From Alphaproteobacteria bacterium (GTDB lineage: Bacteria; Pseudomonadota; Alphaproteobacteria; Micavibrionales; Micavibrionaceae): a stretch of DNA of 12,415 bases. Made by a program: the position numbers and the translations under genes. Positions 1 through 7,038 of the stretch are shown piece after piece. Numbering within the stretch: the first letter of the stretch is position 1; each line of letters starts with the position of its first letter. The stretch spans positions 1 through 12,415 of the forward strand of contig NZVS01000040.1 of the NCBI GenBank assembly GCA_002701555.1, read 5' to 3'. The notes under the pieces were generated by a model, which was given only the letters and a program-made list of their open reading frames with translations, ran no database searches and was not told where the DNA came from.

Positions 1-81
1 CCCACCATAAATGGCCGATAATTTAGGAATATCTCCTGAATATGACCCGGAAAGGTCAAATGTAAGCTCGTATAATGCCAT
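1..81 (-). CDS. Partial: N-terminus of a second secreted RTX-type protein (paralogue of the gene at 172-3261)
   Basis: An open frame starts at an ATG complementary to 79-81 and reads 27 codons leftward to the window edge without a stop. Its translation starts MALYELTFDLSG and ends SGDIPKLSAIYGG. The neighbouring RTX protein starts MAIYTVTFNLVG and has SGDVPKLSVIYGG at the same place. By hand alignment 18 of 27 residues are identical with no gap, and both starts coincide, so this is a paralogue and the ATG is supported by homology. Only the beginning of the N-terminal beta-rich domain is visible, so RTX repeats and a secretion signal are inferred from the neighbour, not seen. The gene lies 90 bases downstream of its paralogue, on the same strand. 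A weak ribosome-binding sequence (AGGG, complement of 92-95) sits about 10 bases before the ATG, and a CtrA-type box lies at 119-134. Confidence 0.82.
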   Translation of the reverse strand, partial: MALYELTFDLSGSYSGDIPKLSAIYGG

Positions 82-118
82 AATCTTAATACCCTATATA
101 TAGTGTATCAAAATAGAG

Positions 119-134
119 GTTAATAAGACATTAA
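119..134 (-). promoter_or_regulatory. Candidate CtrA-type box TTAA-N7-TTAAC upstream of the truncated RTX paralogue
   Basis: Read on the minus strand the sequence is TTAATGTCTTATTAAC, an exact match to the full CtrA consensus TTAA-N7-TTAAC known from alphaproteobacteria. It lies 38 bases before the start codon of the gene beginning at 81. A TATATA hexamer (95-100) follows the TTAACC half after 17 bases, the arrangement expected if the box overlaps a -35 element. That -10 would leave a leader of only a few bases, which counts against it being the main promoter. The gap is AT-rich, so a chance match is possible. No ctrA gene is in the window. Confidence 0.4.
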
Positions 135-171
135 TATCGTGTCGAATTTTAGACTAATTGTAAATGGATTG

Positions 172-3100
172 TTACACTACATCGATATGCCCGCTATTAT
201 AGAGAGAATCTACGTTTAATCCTGTTATTCCATTTAAGGTTGCAACAGTTGTAAAGGAATTGGCGCCGCCGTTCCCATCGACCTGCACAAGAGTGTTACT
301 CCCTGACGTTTGAAATCTTACAAACCCGTCTATATCCATGGTCAAAGGGTTATATCCACTAATTAAATCAGATAGGTCGAGAATATCCTGCCCTACTGTA
401 AAGTTATAAACAGTATCTATACCTCCGCCCGCTGTGAATTTAAAAACATCTACACCGCTGTCACCGTAAAGAAGATCGTTACCAGTTCCTCCGTCCAAAT
501 AATCAAAGTTGTTAGACGTATTTAGGCTCACATTATCAAAACGGATCGTTGCAACTTCGTTAGAGCTGCTTTTCCCGGTTAAATAACCTCCCAGCATTAA
601 CTGATGCGTGCCTACAGAAAGATCACTAATATTGACACTTGTGTTGAGCCAACCCGTTGAAACATCACTTCCTGAACCGTAATATTCACCGAAGGAGAAA
701 GTACCGTTATGACCATAAGTGTTTCCGTCCTTCAAAACGATTAAATATAGATCCTCACCACTGTCAAAATTTAGGAAACTTACTTTGTAAGAGAAAGACA
801 AATGAGTATATTCCCCTGGCTGTGTCACATTAAAAGATATAGCCCACCCGCCGGCGATGTCGCTGACATTTGTATTGTTAACACCACCTAGAGTAACTTC
901 AAGCGCGCCATTTCCTCCAGATCCATCATTGGTGATGCGTGTACCAGAAGCATACCCGGCGTTATAGTAATCAGTATAAACAAAACCGTTCGTATTGCTG
1001 TTAAAGTTTGCGCTAATTATCGAGGTGTCGTTACCGCTACCCTGACCATAGAGAGTGTCTACTCCTCCATTTCCGTAAAGGAAATCATTTCCGGATCCAC
1101 CGTAAATTATATTGGCATTATTATCTCCGGTTAGTACGTCATTATAGGAAGAACCTGTGATATTTTCAAAATTGCTTAGAGTGTCATTTCCAGCAGCGCC
1201 GGTTGCAGATCCTGTTGCGAGATTAACGTTAACTGAGCCGGATGCCGAGGCGTAGGTCACCATATCAATACCATTTCCACCGTTCATGATATTGTTTCCC
1301 GAGGTGCCCGAGATCGTATCGTTATAGGAAGAACCTATTATATTTTCGATATTTAAAAGTGTATCAGTGCCGTAACCAACTGTGTTTTGTGCCGTAGTTA
1401 AAGAAAGGTTTATAGTTACGGCGCTTGTTGCAGCAGAATATGTAACTGTATCAATACCTGTCCCGCCATCTAAATAATCATTTCCAATTCCGCCGTCTAA
1501 TATGTCATCGCCTGCGCCCCCCATAAGAGTGTCGTTACCGGCGTCGCCAAATAAAATATCATTTCCATTCTGACCAAAAATGCGATCGTTATCGGCATCA
1601 CCGTGAATAACATCAATACCGCTCCCACCGTAGATGAGATCGTCTCCTGCGCCGCCGTTTAAAATATTTGTGCTGAAATCAGGTAAAACAAGTTCAGCTT
1701 CCCATTCAATGATATAACGGTGAGTAGATGTATCAGCCCAGTCGTGCCAGACACCGTTTGTATAAAGAACTATGTGGTGTTCTGTGTTGTTCTGAGGTTG
1801 TCCTGCGTCCCAGCTAACATACCCATTATAAATGCTTGTTCCAGTAAGAGTACTAAATTGCAAACCACTCTCTGGGCCAAAAGCCCATTTCCATTCACCG
1901 TTTACAGCAACATCATTTCCGCCAAGCCACACATCACCTGACATCATGGTTCTTAAAAAATTGTTTTCTGTAAGCGATGATACAACAGCGATGTGCCCGT
2001 TAATACCATTGAGTTGGCTTGAGGCGGCAGAATTACTGGCAGTTGTATAATTGACAGCCGTATTAACGTATCTATAAAAGCTTTGTGTTTGTTCATTAAA
2101 CCAAACACCGGATGTTCCCCAGGCAGACGCTTCTCGGATCACATATTGATCATAAGAGCTGATACCCCCACCGTAGATAATGTCATTCCCATTACCTCCG
2201 TTAATGGTATCTGCGCCTTCCCCACCTGTCAGGAAATCATTACCGTCACCACCATCAATGAAGTCATCGCCTTCTTCGCCATCCAGCGTATCTACACCAT
2301 TACCGCCATAGATTGTGTCATTGCCTTCCTGACCGTCAATATTATCATCGCCGTCTTCGCCATATAAGCGGTCATTACCATCATTTCCAAGGATGCGATC
2401 ATTGCCGGATCCTCCATGTATTTCATCATTTCCGGCTCCGCCGAAGAGCTGATCATTGTCAGCTCCGCCATCAATATAGTCGTCGCCATCATCGCCGCCT
2501 ATAATATCTGCACCGTTACCGCCATAAAGGAAGTCGTTACCTATACCACCTTTCAAGGTGTCATTACCGTCTTCCCCGTATAATGTATCATTTCCTGCAT
2601 CACCGTGGAGGGTGTCGTTGCCTATGCCTCCACGTAAAGTGTCGTCCCCTTCGCCACCGTATAGTTTGTCATTACCAGCACCGCCAAAAAGCTGGTCGTT
2701 TCCACCTTCACCAGCAAGATAATCATCTCCGTCGCCACCATAAACGGTGTCATTACCATCGCGCGCATAAATTTTATCGTTACCTGCCAGACCGTCAATG
2801 ATATCACTATTGGCTGTACCATAGATTTTTGCGTCATTACCTGCGGTGCCAGTGATGGTCGCAGCTGGTAACTGGGAAGGGGCGGGCGCAGCAATCTGCG
2901 TATCAGGAATATCAGATTGTGCATTGTAATCAGAATAGGCGCCTTTGGTCAGTGTCAAACTTGAGGAAGTGGAGGAGCTTGCCCCAGTCCCTGCAAAACC
3001 AGCCATATTAACTGTACTGTTGTTAATCTTAAGATTTGTAACAGTTATGGTGTCCGTGTCTGTACCATATCCTTTTACAAAATAGAAACGTAGCAATGAA

Positions 3101-3261
3101 TGGTTAAACTCATTTTCTGTATCAATGACATAAGTTGCAGAACTTCCGGCGGAATATGCATATGACATGCCTATTTTTGTGCCGCCATATATTACGGATA
3201 ATTTTGGGACATCACCAGAGAAGGTTCCCACCAGGTTAAAAGTGACTGTATAAATAGCCAT
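172..3261 (-). CDS. Large type I secreted RTX protein with an inserted C-type lectin domain; probable Ca-dependent adhesin or glycan-binding surface protein
   Basis: 1029 residues without a single cysteine, as is usual for RTX proteins exported unfolded by type I systems. Residues 1-85 form a beta-rich domain vaguely like Ca-dependent carbohydrate-binding modules (weak resemblance only). Residues 95-135 are a Ser/Thr/Ala/Pro linker. Residues 139-367 are GGxGxDxUx calcium-binding nonapeptides. Residues 370-524 are a C-type-lectin fold: VWLGGND 444-450, GEWKW 455-459, W484, QPQN 488-491, E494, WHDW 505-508 and a closing RYIIEWE. A second RTX array spans 531-605. Two DTVTYSA/NIENIIGSSYNDTI-type units cover about 600-730. 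Residues 746-916 look like a jelly-roll domain ending TIRFDNVSL. The last 110 residues (DVFKF, GGGIDTVYNF, GQDILDLSDLI) match the VC_A0849-type secretion target region. No protease, lipase or other catalytic motif was seen, so adhesion or glycan binding is an inference. No type I transporter genes lie in the window. No good ribosome-binding site precedes the ATG, but the paralogue at 81 begins at the same residue, which supports this start. Confidence 0.93.
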   Translation of the reverse strand: MAIYTVTFNLVGTFSGDVPKLSVIYGGTKIGMSYAYSAGSSATYVIDTENEFNHSLLRFYFVKGYGTDTDTITVTNLKINNSTVNMAGFAGTGASSSTSSSLTLTKGAYSDYNAQSDIPDTQIAAPAPSQLPAATITGTAGNDAKIYGTANSDIIDGLAGNDKIYARDGNDTVYGGDGDDYLAGEGGNDQLFGGAGNDKLYGGEGDDTLRGGIGNDTLHGDAGNDTLYGEDGNDTLKGGIGNDFLYGGNGADIIGGDDGDDYIDGGADNDQLFGGAGNDEIHGGSGNDRILGNDGNDRLYGEDGDDNIDGQEGNDTIYGGNGVDTLDGEEGDDFIDGGDGNDFLTGGEGADTINGGNGNDIIYGGGISSYDQYVIREASAWGTSGVWFNEQTQSFYRYVNTAVNYTTASNSAASSQLNGINGHIAVVSSLTENNFLRTMMSGDVWLGGNDVAVNGEWKWAFGPESGLQFSTLTGTSIYNGYVSWDAGQPQNNTEHHIVLYTNGVWHDWADTSTHRYIIEWEAELVLPDFSTNILNGGAGDDLIYGGSGIDVIHGDADNDRIFGQNGNDILFGDAGNDTLMGGAGDDILDGGIGNDYLDGGTGIDTVTYSAATSAVTINLSLTTAQNTVGYGTDTLLNIENIIGSSYNDTISGTSGNNIMNGGNGIDMVTYASASGSVNVNLATGSATGAAGNDTLSNFENITGSSYNDVLTGDNNANIIYGGSGNDFLYGNGGVDTLYGQGSGNDTSIISANFNSNTNGFVYTDYYNAGYASGTRITNDGSGGNGALEVTLGGVNNTNVSDIAGGWAISFNVTQPGEYTHLSFSYKVSFLNFDSGEDLYLIVLKDGNTYGHNGTFSFGEYYGSGSDVSTGWLNTSVNISDLSVGTHQLMLGGYLTGKSSSNEVATIRFDNVSLNTSNNFDYLDGGTGNDLLYGDSGVDVFKFTAGGGIDTVYNFTVGQDILDLSDLISGYNPLTMDIDGFVRFQTSGSNTLVQVDGNGGANSFTTVATLNGITGLNVDSLYNSGHIDVV
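1447..1671 (-). repeat. Second RTX array following the lectin insertion
   Basis: This stretch encodes residues 531-605, about eight nonapeptides (for example GGAGDDLIY, GDAGNDTLM, GGAGDDILD). It resumes the same motif directly after the C-type-lectin domain (about 1690-2154), so the lectin appears as a cassette inside one RTX scaffold. Further single RTX units occur at residues 719-738 and 922-936. Confidence 0.88.
2161..2847 (-). repeat. First RTX array: degenerate 27-base tandem units encoding GGxGxDxUx
   Basis: This stretch encodes residues 139-367 of the RTX protein, with about two dozen nonapeptides (for example GGDGDDYLA, GGAGNDKLY, GGEGDDTLR). Each nonamer pair forms a parallel beta-roll turn that binds Ca2+, so the array folds only after export into calcium-rich medium. 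The 27-base units differ at most third positions, so selection acts on the protein and recent DNA-level duplication is not apparent. The array stops where the lectin domain begins (about 2154). Confidence 0.9.
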
Positions 3262-3377
3262 CGTGGCGGCAAACCCATTAAAAAAAAGGCTCTTGTTCAG
3301 CTTCTAATATACGTTTGAATCAGTAAAAAATGTATTAAAATTATGGGTAATAAAACACTATTTTTTTTATATGCAAA
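3262..3377 (-). promoter_or_regulatory. Leader region of the RTX gene (116 bases between oxyR and the RTX start)
   Basis: A very AT-rich gap. On the minus strand a TATATT hexamer (3306-3311) is the best -10-like element, but no good -35 lies at the right distance. A run of eight or so T residues (complement of about 3280-3287) precedes the start without a convincing GC stem, so no terminator separates oxyR from the RTX gene with confidence. No Shine-Dalgarno sequence is apparent before the ATG at 3261, and no TTAA-N7-TTAA box like that at 119-134 is present. Confidence 0.25.
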
Positions 3378-4265
3378 TCAATGCATTAGCTCTTTGACAA
3401 GCGTGACTTTATCTTTTTGGAAATTATGGGTCCATATAAGACTAATATCACGTTTAGGAGCTGGATTATGAAATGGAATAATAGAAAGATCATTCCGATC
3501 CTGAATATAAGGCAACATCATTTTCGGAACAAGTGTATATCCATATCCTTCGGAAACCATTGTGAGGACTGTGGTCATGGTTGATCCCGTAAATCCCGAG
3601 CTTGTTTGCGAGGAGGAAAGCCTGCAGGATGAAATGACTTGATCACGAAGGCAGTGTCCATCTTCAAGTAAAAGTAATTTTAAATCTTCAATATCTTTAA
3701 GTGTGATTTTTTTCGGAAAACTATCTTTGTCGCTTTTTGGACACGCGAGATAGAAGCTATCTTCCATAACTATATTGTGGTGAATGCCCTGTCTGAGAGG
3801 GTAGGGTAATGCAAAAATCCCGACATCAATTTCATCGTTTTCCAATTTGTCCAGAATTTGATGACTTAGGTTCTCAGATACCGAGATATTTAAATTATCT
3901 GAATTGGCGACTTTGACTTTGTTTTTAAAGACTTTTGGAAGAAGGTAGGGGGCAATGGTAGGGATTACGCCTATTCGTAATGTTGTAATATCATGATTTT
4001 CAAGTTCAGATGCTTTTTGAAGAAAAGCGTTTTGCGCTTCGTAAAGTCCTTTGGCTTGAGGCAGAAGTTTACGTCCATCATCGGTTAATTGAACAACACG
4101 GCTTGTGCGATCAAAAAGTTTTAATTTCAGTCCGTCTTCCAGATCCCTTATAGAATTGCTAAGTGCGGATTGTGTTACATTTACAGAGTTAGCCGCGCGG
4201 TTAAATGACAAATTATCAGACAGGGCAATAAAATATTCGATCTGCTTGAGCGTAGGTTTGAACAT
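3378..4265 (-). CDS. oxyR: OxyR, LysR-type hydrogen-peroxide-sensing regulator
   Basis: 295 residues, a normal length for OxyR. Residues 1-65 are the LysR winged helix-turn-helix (LKQIEYFIAL, FNRAANSVNVTQSALSNSI, LFDRTSR). The rest is the substrate-binding-like sensor domain. The motif LLLLEDGHCLRDQ places Cys205 and Cys214 nine positions apart, exactly as Cys199 and Cys208 of E. coli OxyR, which form the peroxide-induced disulfide. With divergent ahpC-ahpD alongside, this makes OxyR much more likely than a generic LysR protein. It is expected to activate ahpC and probably to control itself from the shared 146-base gap. No Shine-Dalgarno is visible before the ATG, which sits in a strongly AT-rich leader. 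Whether the RTX gene downstream, 116 bases away, is co-transcribed is unknown. Confidence 0.92.
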   Translation of the reverse strand: MFKPTLKQIEYFIALSDNLSFNRAANSVNVTQSALSNSIRDLEDGLKLKLFDRTSRVVQLTDDGRKLLPQAKGLYEAQNAFLQKASELENHDITTLRIGVIPTIAPYLLPKVFKNKVKVANSDNLNISVSENLSHQILDKLENDEIDVGIFALPYPLRQGIHHNIVMEDSFYLACPKSDKDSFPKKITLKDIEDLKLLLLEDGHCLRDQVISSCRLSSSQTSSGFTGSTMTTVLTMVSEGYGYTLVPKMMLPYIQDRNDLSIIPFHNPAPKRDISLIWTHNFQKDKVTLVKELMH

Positions 4266-4411
4266 AGATTTATAATATATATTAATTTCTATATAATCAA
4301 TATATTTTACAAATCAATACTATTTGAAAAACCCATTTGCAATTGCTACGCGACTCCATCATGTTCAGACACATTAAATTATTAATCTAAAAGCACTTGA
4401 AGGAGATAATT
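4266..4411. promoter_or_regulatory. Divergent oxyR/ahpC control region
   Basis: This 146-base gap must hold both promoters and any OxyR site. An imperfect dyad with ATAGA at 4264-4268 and TCTAT at 4288-4292 flanks an AT-rich core and overlaps the oxyR start codon. It recalls the ATAG/CTAT quarter-sites of OxyR operators, but the spacing does not fit the four-part ATAG-N7-CTAT pattern well. For ahpC, TTGCAA (4337-4342) is a possible -35, with only a poor -10 downstream. These assignments are tentative; the role of the region is inferred from gene arrangement. Confidence 0.4.
4399..4405 (+). promoter_or_regulatory. ahpC ribosome-binding site
   Basis: GAAGGAG lies six bases before the ATG at 4412. 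It fixes the start there and excludes the in-frame TTG at 4397, which lies upstream of the site. Confidence 0.85.
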
Positions 4412-4990
4412 ATGCTTGGACTTGGCGATCAGATGCCTGAATTTGAAGTAACTGGAGTAAAACCTGGTTTTATGAAACATGAAGAAAATGGTGAGTCAGC
4501 TTTTGAAACACTTACTGAAAAAAGTTTTGAAGGTAAGTGGAAAGTGATTTTCTTTTACCCTAAAGATTTTACATTTATCTGCCCGACTGAAATCGTTGAG
4601 TTCGCAAAGTTAAATGAAGAGTTTGATGACCGTGATACAGTGGTTCTTGGTGGAAGTACAGATAATGAGTTTTGTAAACTAGCTTGGCGTCGTGAGCACC
4701 CAGATCTTGCGAAACTTACACAATGGAGTTTTGCTGATACAAACGGGACTTTAGTTGACGGTCTTGGTATTCGTGAAAACACAGGCGTTGCTTATCGCGC
4801 AACTTACATTGTGGATCCTCATAATACAATTCAACATGTTTCTGTTAATGGTCTGAACGTGGGCCGTAACCCAAAAGAAACACTTCGTATTCTGGACGCT
4901 CTTCAATCAGACGAGCTTTGCCCATGTAACCGTGAACTTGGTGGCGACGTAATTAACGTTTCTGCCGAAGCTGGAAAAATCGCAGCTTAA
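4412..4990 (+). CDS. ahpC: Alkyl hydroperoxide reductase AhpC (2-Cys peroxiredoxin)
   Basis: 192 residues of cytosolic thioredoxin-fold peroxiredoxin that reduces H2O2, organic hydroperoxides and peroxynitrite. The peroxidatic cysteine is Cys57 in FYPKDFTFICPTE. Pro50, Thr54 and Arg129 fit the family active site. The resolving region is SDELCPCN with Cys170 and Cys172. This C-x-C arrangement, together with GRNPKETLRILDALQSDELC, is that of the mycobacterial-type AhpC recycled by AhpD rather than by the AhpF flavoprotein. ahpD follows and no ahpF is present, which agrees. An extra Cys88 is seen. Divergent oxyR suggests peroxide induction. The gene ends in a strong terminator. Confidence 0.96.
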   Translation: MLGLGDQMPEFEVTGVKPGFMKHEENGESAFETLTEKSFEGKWKVIFFYPKDFTFICPTEIVEFAKLNEEFDDRDTVVLGGSTDNEFCKLAWRREHPDLAKLTQWSFADTNGTLVDGLGIRENTGVAYRATYIVDPHNTIQHVSVNGLNVGRNPKETLRILDALQSDELCPCNRELGGDVINVSAEAGKIAA

Positions 4991-4998
4991 TTAGAATT

Positions 4999-5040
4999 AA
5001 AAGGGCGGCTGTCTCCTGGAAGATAGTACGCCCTTTTTTT
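4999..5040 (+). terminator. Intrinsic terminator between ahpC and ahpD
   Basis: AAAAGGGCG (4999-5007) pairs with CGCCCTTTT (5029-5037). An inner stem pairs CTGTCT (5009-5014) with AGATAG (5021-5026), including one G-T pair, around a six-base loop, and a T run extends to 5040. It begins 8 bases after the ahpC stop. No clear separate ahpD promoter lies in the 26 bases left before ahpD, so partial readthrough is the likeliest route to ahpD expression. Confidence 0.88.
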
Positions 5041-5050
5041 AACTTTTGAC

Positions 5051-5057
5051 AAAGGAG
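5051..5057 (+). promoter_or_regulatory. ahpD ribosome-binding site
   Basis: AAAGGAG lies nine bases before the ATG at 5067 and supports that start over the in-frame TTG at 5046, which is upstream of the site. Confidence 0.8.
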
Positions 5058-5066
5058 TATTACCCT

Positions 5067-5618
5067 ATGACTATTACCAATTTGAAATCCCGGATACCGG
5101 ACTACGCCAAAGATATTAAGTTGAATCTTTCTACACTTGCAGGCGAAGAAACATTAAATGACCAACAAAAATGGGGATGTTTTCTGGCCTGTGCAATGAA
5201 TACAGGTAATTTAGAACTTATTCAAAGCGTAGAAGCCGAGGCCGTTGACTATTTATCAGCCGAAGCATATCAGGCTGCTAAATCAGCCGCCAGTATTATG
5301 GCTATGAATAATGTATATTACCGCTTTACACATTTAGCCGGTAACAAAGATTACCTTAACTTGCCCGCAAAACTTCGCATGAACGTGATCGGTAACCCGG
5401 GTGTAGACAAAGTTGACTTTGAACTTTGGTCACTGGCTGTATCTGCACAAAATGGTTGTGGTATGTGTATTGACGCTCACGAGGCTGTTTTAGAAAAAGC
5501 AGGTATGGGTAAGGAGCAAATACAAGCAGCTGTGCGAATTGGCGCTACAATTAATGCCGTTGCAGTAGTTTTAACAACCGAAACAGCTTTGGAAACTGAA
5601 GTTTCTAAAGCGGCATAG
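5067..5618 (+). CDS. ahpD: Alkyl hydroperoxide reductase AhpD (CxxC disulfide reductase for AhpC)
   Basis: 183 residues, close to the mycobacterial AhpD length. It is an all-alpha carboxymuconolactone-decarboxylase/AhpD-fold protein. The active site NGCGMCIDAHE contains Cys131 and Cys134 with His138, and Glu119 in FELWSLAVSAQNG matches the conserved glutamate of the relay. The position of the M. tuberculosis His132, between the cysteines, is Met133 here, a variation from the textbook enzyme. In M. tuberculosis AhpD is reduced by dihydrolipoamide carried by SucB and Lpd and passes electrons to AhpC. The same role is inferred here from the adjacent AhpC with its C-x-C resolving motif. Expression probably depends on readthrough of the terminator after ahpC. 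Confidence 0.94.
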   Translation: MTITNLKSRIPDYAKDIKLNLSTLAGEETLNDQQKWGCFLACAMNTGNLELIQSVEAEAVDYLSAEAYQAAKSAASIMAMNNVYYRFTHLAGNKDYLNLPAKLRMNVIGNPGVDKVDFELWSLAVSAQNGCGMCIDAHEAVLEKAGMGKEQIQAAVRIGATINAVAVVLTTETALETEVSKAA

Positions 5619-5635
5619 TTTCAAAGTAACGATTT

Positions 5636-5664
5636 AAAAAAGCGGCATTTCAGCCGCTTTTTTT
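5636..5664. terminator. Bidirectional terminator between convergent ahpD and mscS
   Basis: A6 (5636-5641) is followed by GCGGC (5642-5646), loop ATTTCA, GCCGC (5653-5657) and a T run from 5658 to 5664. The A run gives a T run on the other strand, so the hairpin can stop transcripts from both sides. It overlaps the mscS stop codon (5663-5665) by two bases. Confidence 0.9.
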
Positions 5665-7015
5665 ATTCTTCTTTCTTAATTTCTTCTGGTTCAACGGCTT
5701 CAGCTGAACGCTTTTCCTTAACCTCGTGGACGTATATTTCTCTGTGAGGGTAGGGGATTTGAATCCCGTTTTCTTTCAGTGCATCCCATAGTGCCATGTA
5801 AACCTGTCCCTTTACATTTGTTACGCCTTTTTCTGCATCTTTAATCCAAAAACGAAGTGTGAAATCAATAGAGCTATTCCCAAAGTCTATAATCCAGCAT
5901 ACTGGCTTTGGTTCCTCGACCACGCGTTCTGGTTTGGTAGCGGCCTCTGCAGCCACTTGTACAACCTTGTGAGGGTCGGAGTTATAGTGTACGCCAAATT
6001 TAACTTCTATTCGGACAAGTGTATCTCCATGTGACCAGTTTACAACTTGCTGGGTAATAAAATCTTCGTTTGGGATCAGGTATGATTTATTATCACGGGT
6101 AACTATTTCAGTATAGCGCGCACCCATATGATGCACCCAGCCAAATGTGCTGTCGGCGCCGGCCTGATCTTTAATTTCAATGACATCGCCCGGATTTATG
6201 GAATGGTCAAGCAATAACATAATCCCACTAAACAGGTTGGAAACACCTTTTTGGAGACCAAAACCAATACCCAAACCGAGGGCACCGGAAAACACTGCGA
6301 GGACAGAAAGATCAACGCCTGCGGCTGTCACGCCAATAAGAAGAGCAAAAATAATTAATAAAACGCGTGCTATTTTGGATATAAGTACGCGAGATGCAGG
6401 GGTAAGGGAACTGACCTGAGCCAGTCTTCTTTCTGTCAGAGTGCTTGTAAACAGGGCCGCATACAGCAGGGCAAAAATCAGAAAAACAGCCTTTATAACT
6501 GCCAAAGCTGTAATCTCACTTTTTCCAATTGAGAATCCGATGGAGTCAAGCGCAATAGAGGTTTCGTCCAAGACACCTATAATGTTAAGAGCAGCAACAA
6601 ACCAGGCAATCAAGGCAACGATTTGACGCAAAAAAGTATTTTGAATAATTTGTGCCGCCAGTCTGATGACGATCCATGCAGCAACCAAACTGGTAATAGC
6701 TGATGCAAAGTGCATATCCCATTCATACTCACCATTATTGTGGATTTGTATAAAGACACCCATAATAACAACAGCAATTATGGGTAAGATAAGCCGTACC
6801 AGATTTTTAAGAGATTGACGTATGCGAAAATGTAATTGGCTACGGTCAATTTTTGTAATTAGTTTAGGCGACATTTTGCGCCTTACGGCCCACCCTACTA
6901 AGAATGCAGCAGCAAGAAAAACAATTTGCAGCCAATTTATGGGAACCATAAAAGTCGTTGAGAAATATTCGATAGCATTCTCAAGGTAAACTTCTATTTT
7001 ATCCAACATGAACAT
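5663..7015 (-). CDS. MscS-family mechanosensitive ion channel
   Basis: 450 residues, longer than E. coli MscS (286), with extra N-terminal membrane helices. Hydrophobic segments lie at about 27-45, 73-93, 103-123, 129-149, 168-190 and 214-233. Next comes the glycine/alanine-rich pore helix 240-270 (GALGLGIGFGLQKGVSN, FSGIMLLLD), then the beta domain (PGDVIEI, VTRDNKSYLIPNEDFI, VVNWSHGD) and the alpha/beta domain closing with IPYPHREIYV. The last 20 residues are highly charged. The protein sits in the inner membrane and is expected to open on membrane tension to release solutes during hypo-osmotic shock. Two ATGs (7015 and 7009) are possible starts. It lies 23 bases after tetR on the same strand, so the two are probably co-transcribed. 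Confidence 0.93.
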   Translation of the reverse strand: MFMLDKIEVYLENAIEYFSTTFMVPINWLQIVFLAAAFLVGWAVRRKMSPKLITKIDRSQLHFRIRQSLKNLVRLILPIIAVVIMGVFIQIHNNGEYEWDMHFASAITSLVAAWIVIRLAAQIIQNTFLRQIVALIAWFVAALNIIGVLDETSIALDSIGFSIGKSEITALAVIKAVFLIFALLYAALFTSTLTERRLAQVSSLTPASRVLISKIARVLLIIFALLIGVTAAGVDLSVLAVFSGALGLGIGFGLQKGVSNLFSGIMLLLDHSINPGDVIEIKDQAGADSTFGWVHHMGARYTEIVTRDNKSYLIPNEDFITQQVVNWSHGDTLVRIEVKFGVHYNSDPHKVVQVAAEAATKPERVVEEPKPVCWIIDFGNSSIDFTLRFWIKDAEKGVTNVKGQVYMALWDALKENGIQIPYPHREIYVHEVKEKRSAEAVEPEEIKKEE

Positions 7016-7038
7016 AATATTATGAACGCCTTCGGAGG

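Noticed and set aside
1720..2801. Several open frames of 63-100 codons on both strands within the RTX gene.
   Set aside because: They are shadows of the repetitive GGxGxDxUx codons; their translations are low-complexity (Met/Ile/Thr or His/Arg-rich) without family motifs or ribosome-binding sites.
1447..2847. Tandem 27-base periodicity, considered as a CRISPR-like or satellite array.
   Set aside because: The period is nine codons encoding GGxGxDxUx; there are no constant repeats with unique spacers.
3278..3300. T run after AAGAGCC on the minus strand, considered as an oxyR terminator.
   Set aside because: No matching upstream GC-rich arm can form a stem directly before the T run.
4397..5066. 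TTG starts at 4397 and 5046 that would lengthen AhpC and AhpD by five and seven residues.
   Set aside because: In both cases the Shine-Dalgarno sequence lies after the TTG and at the right distance from the later ATG.
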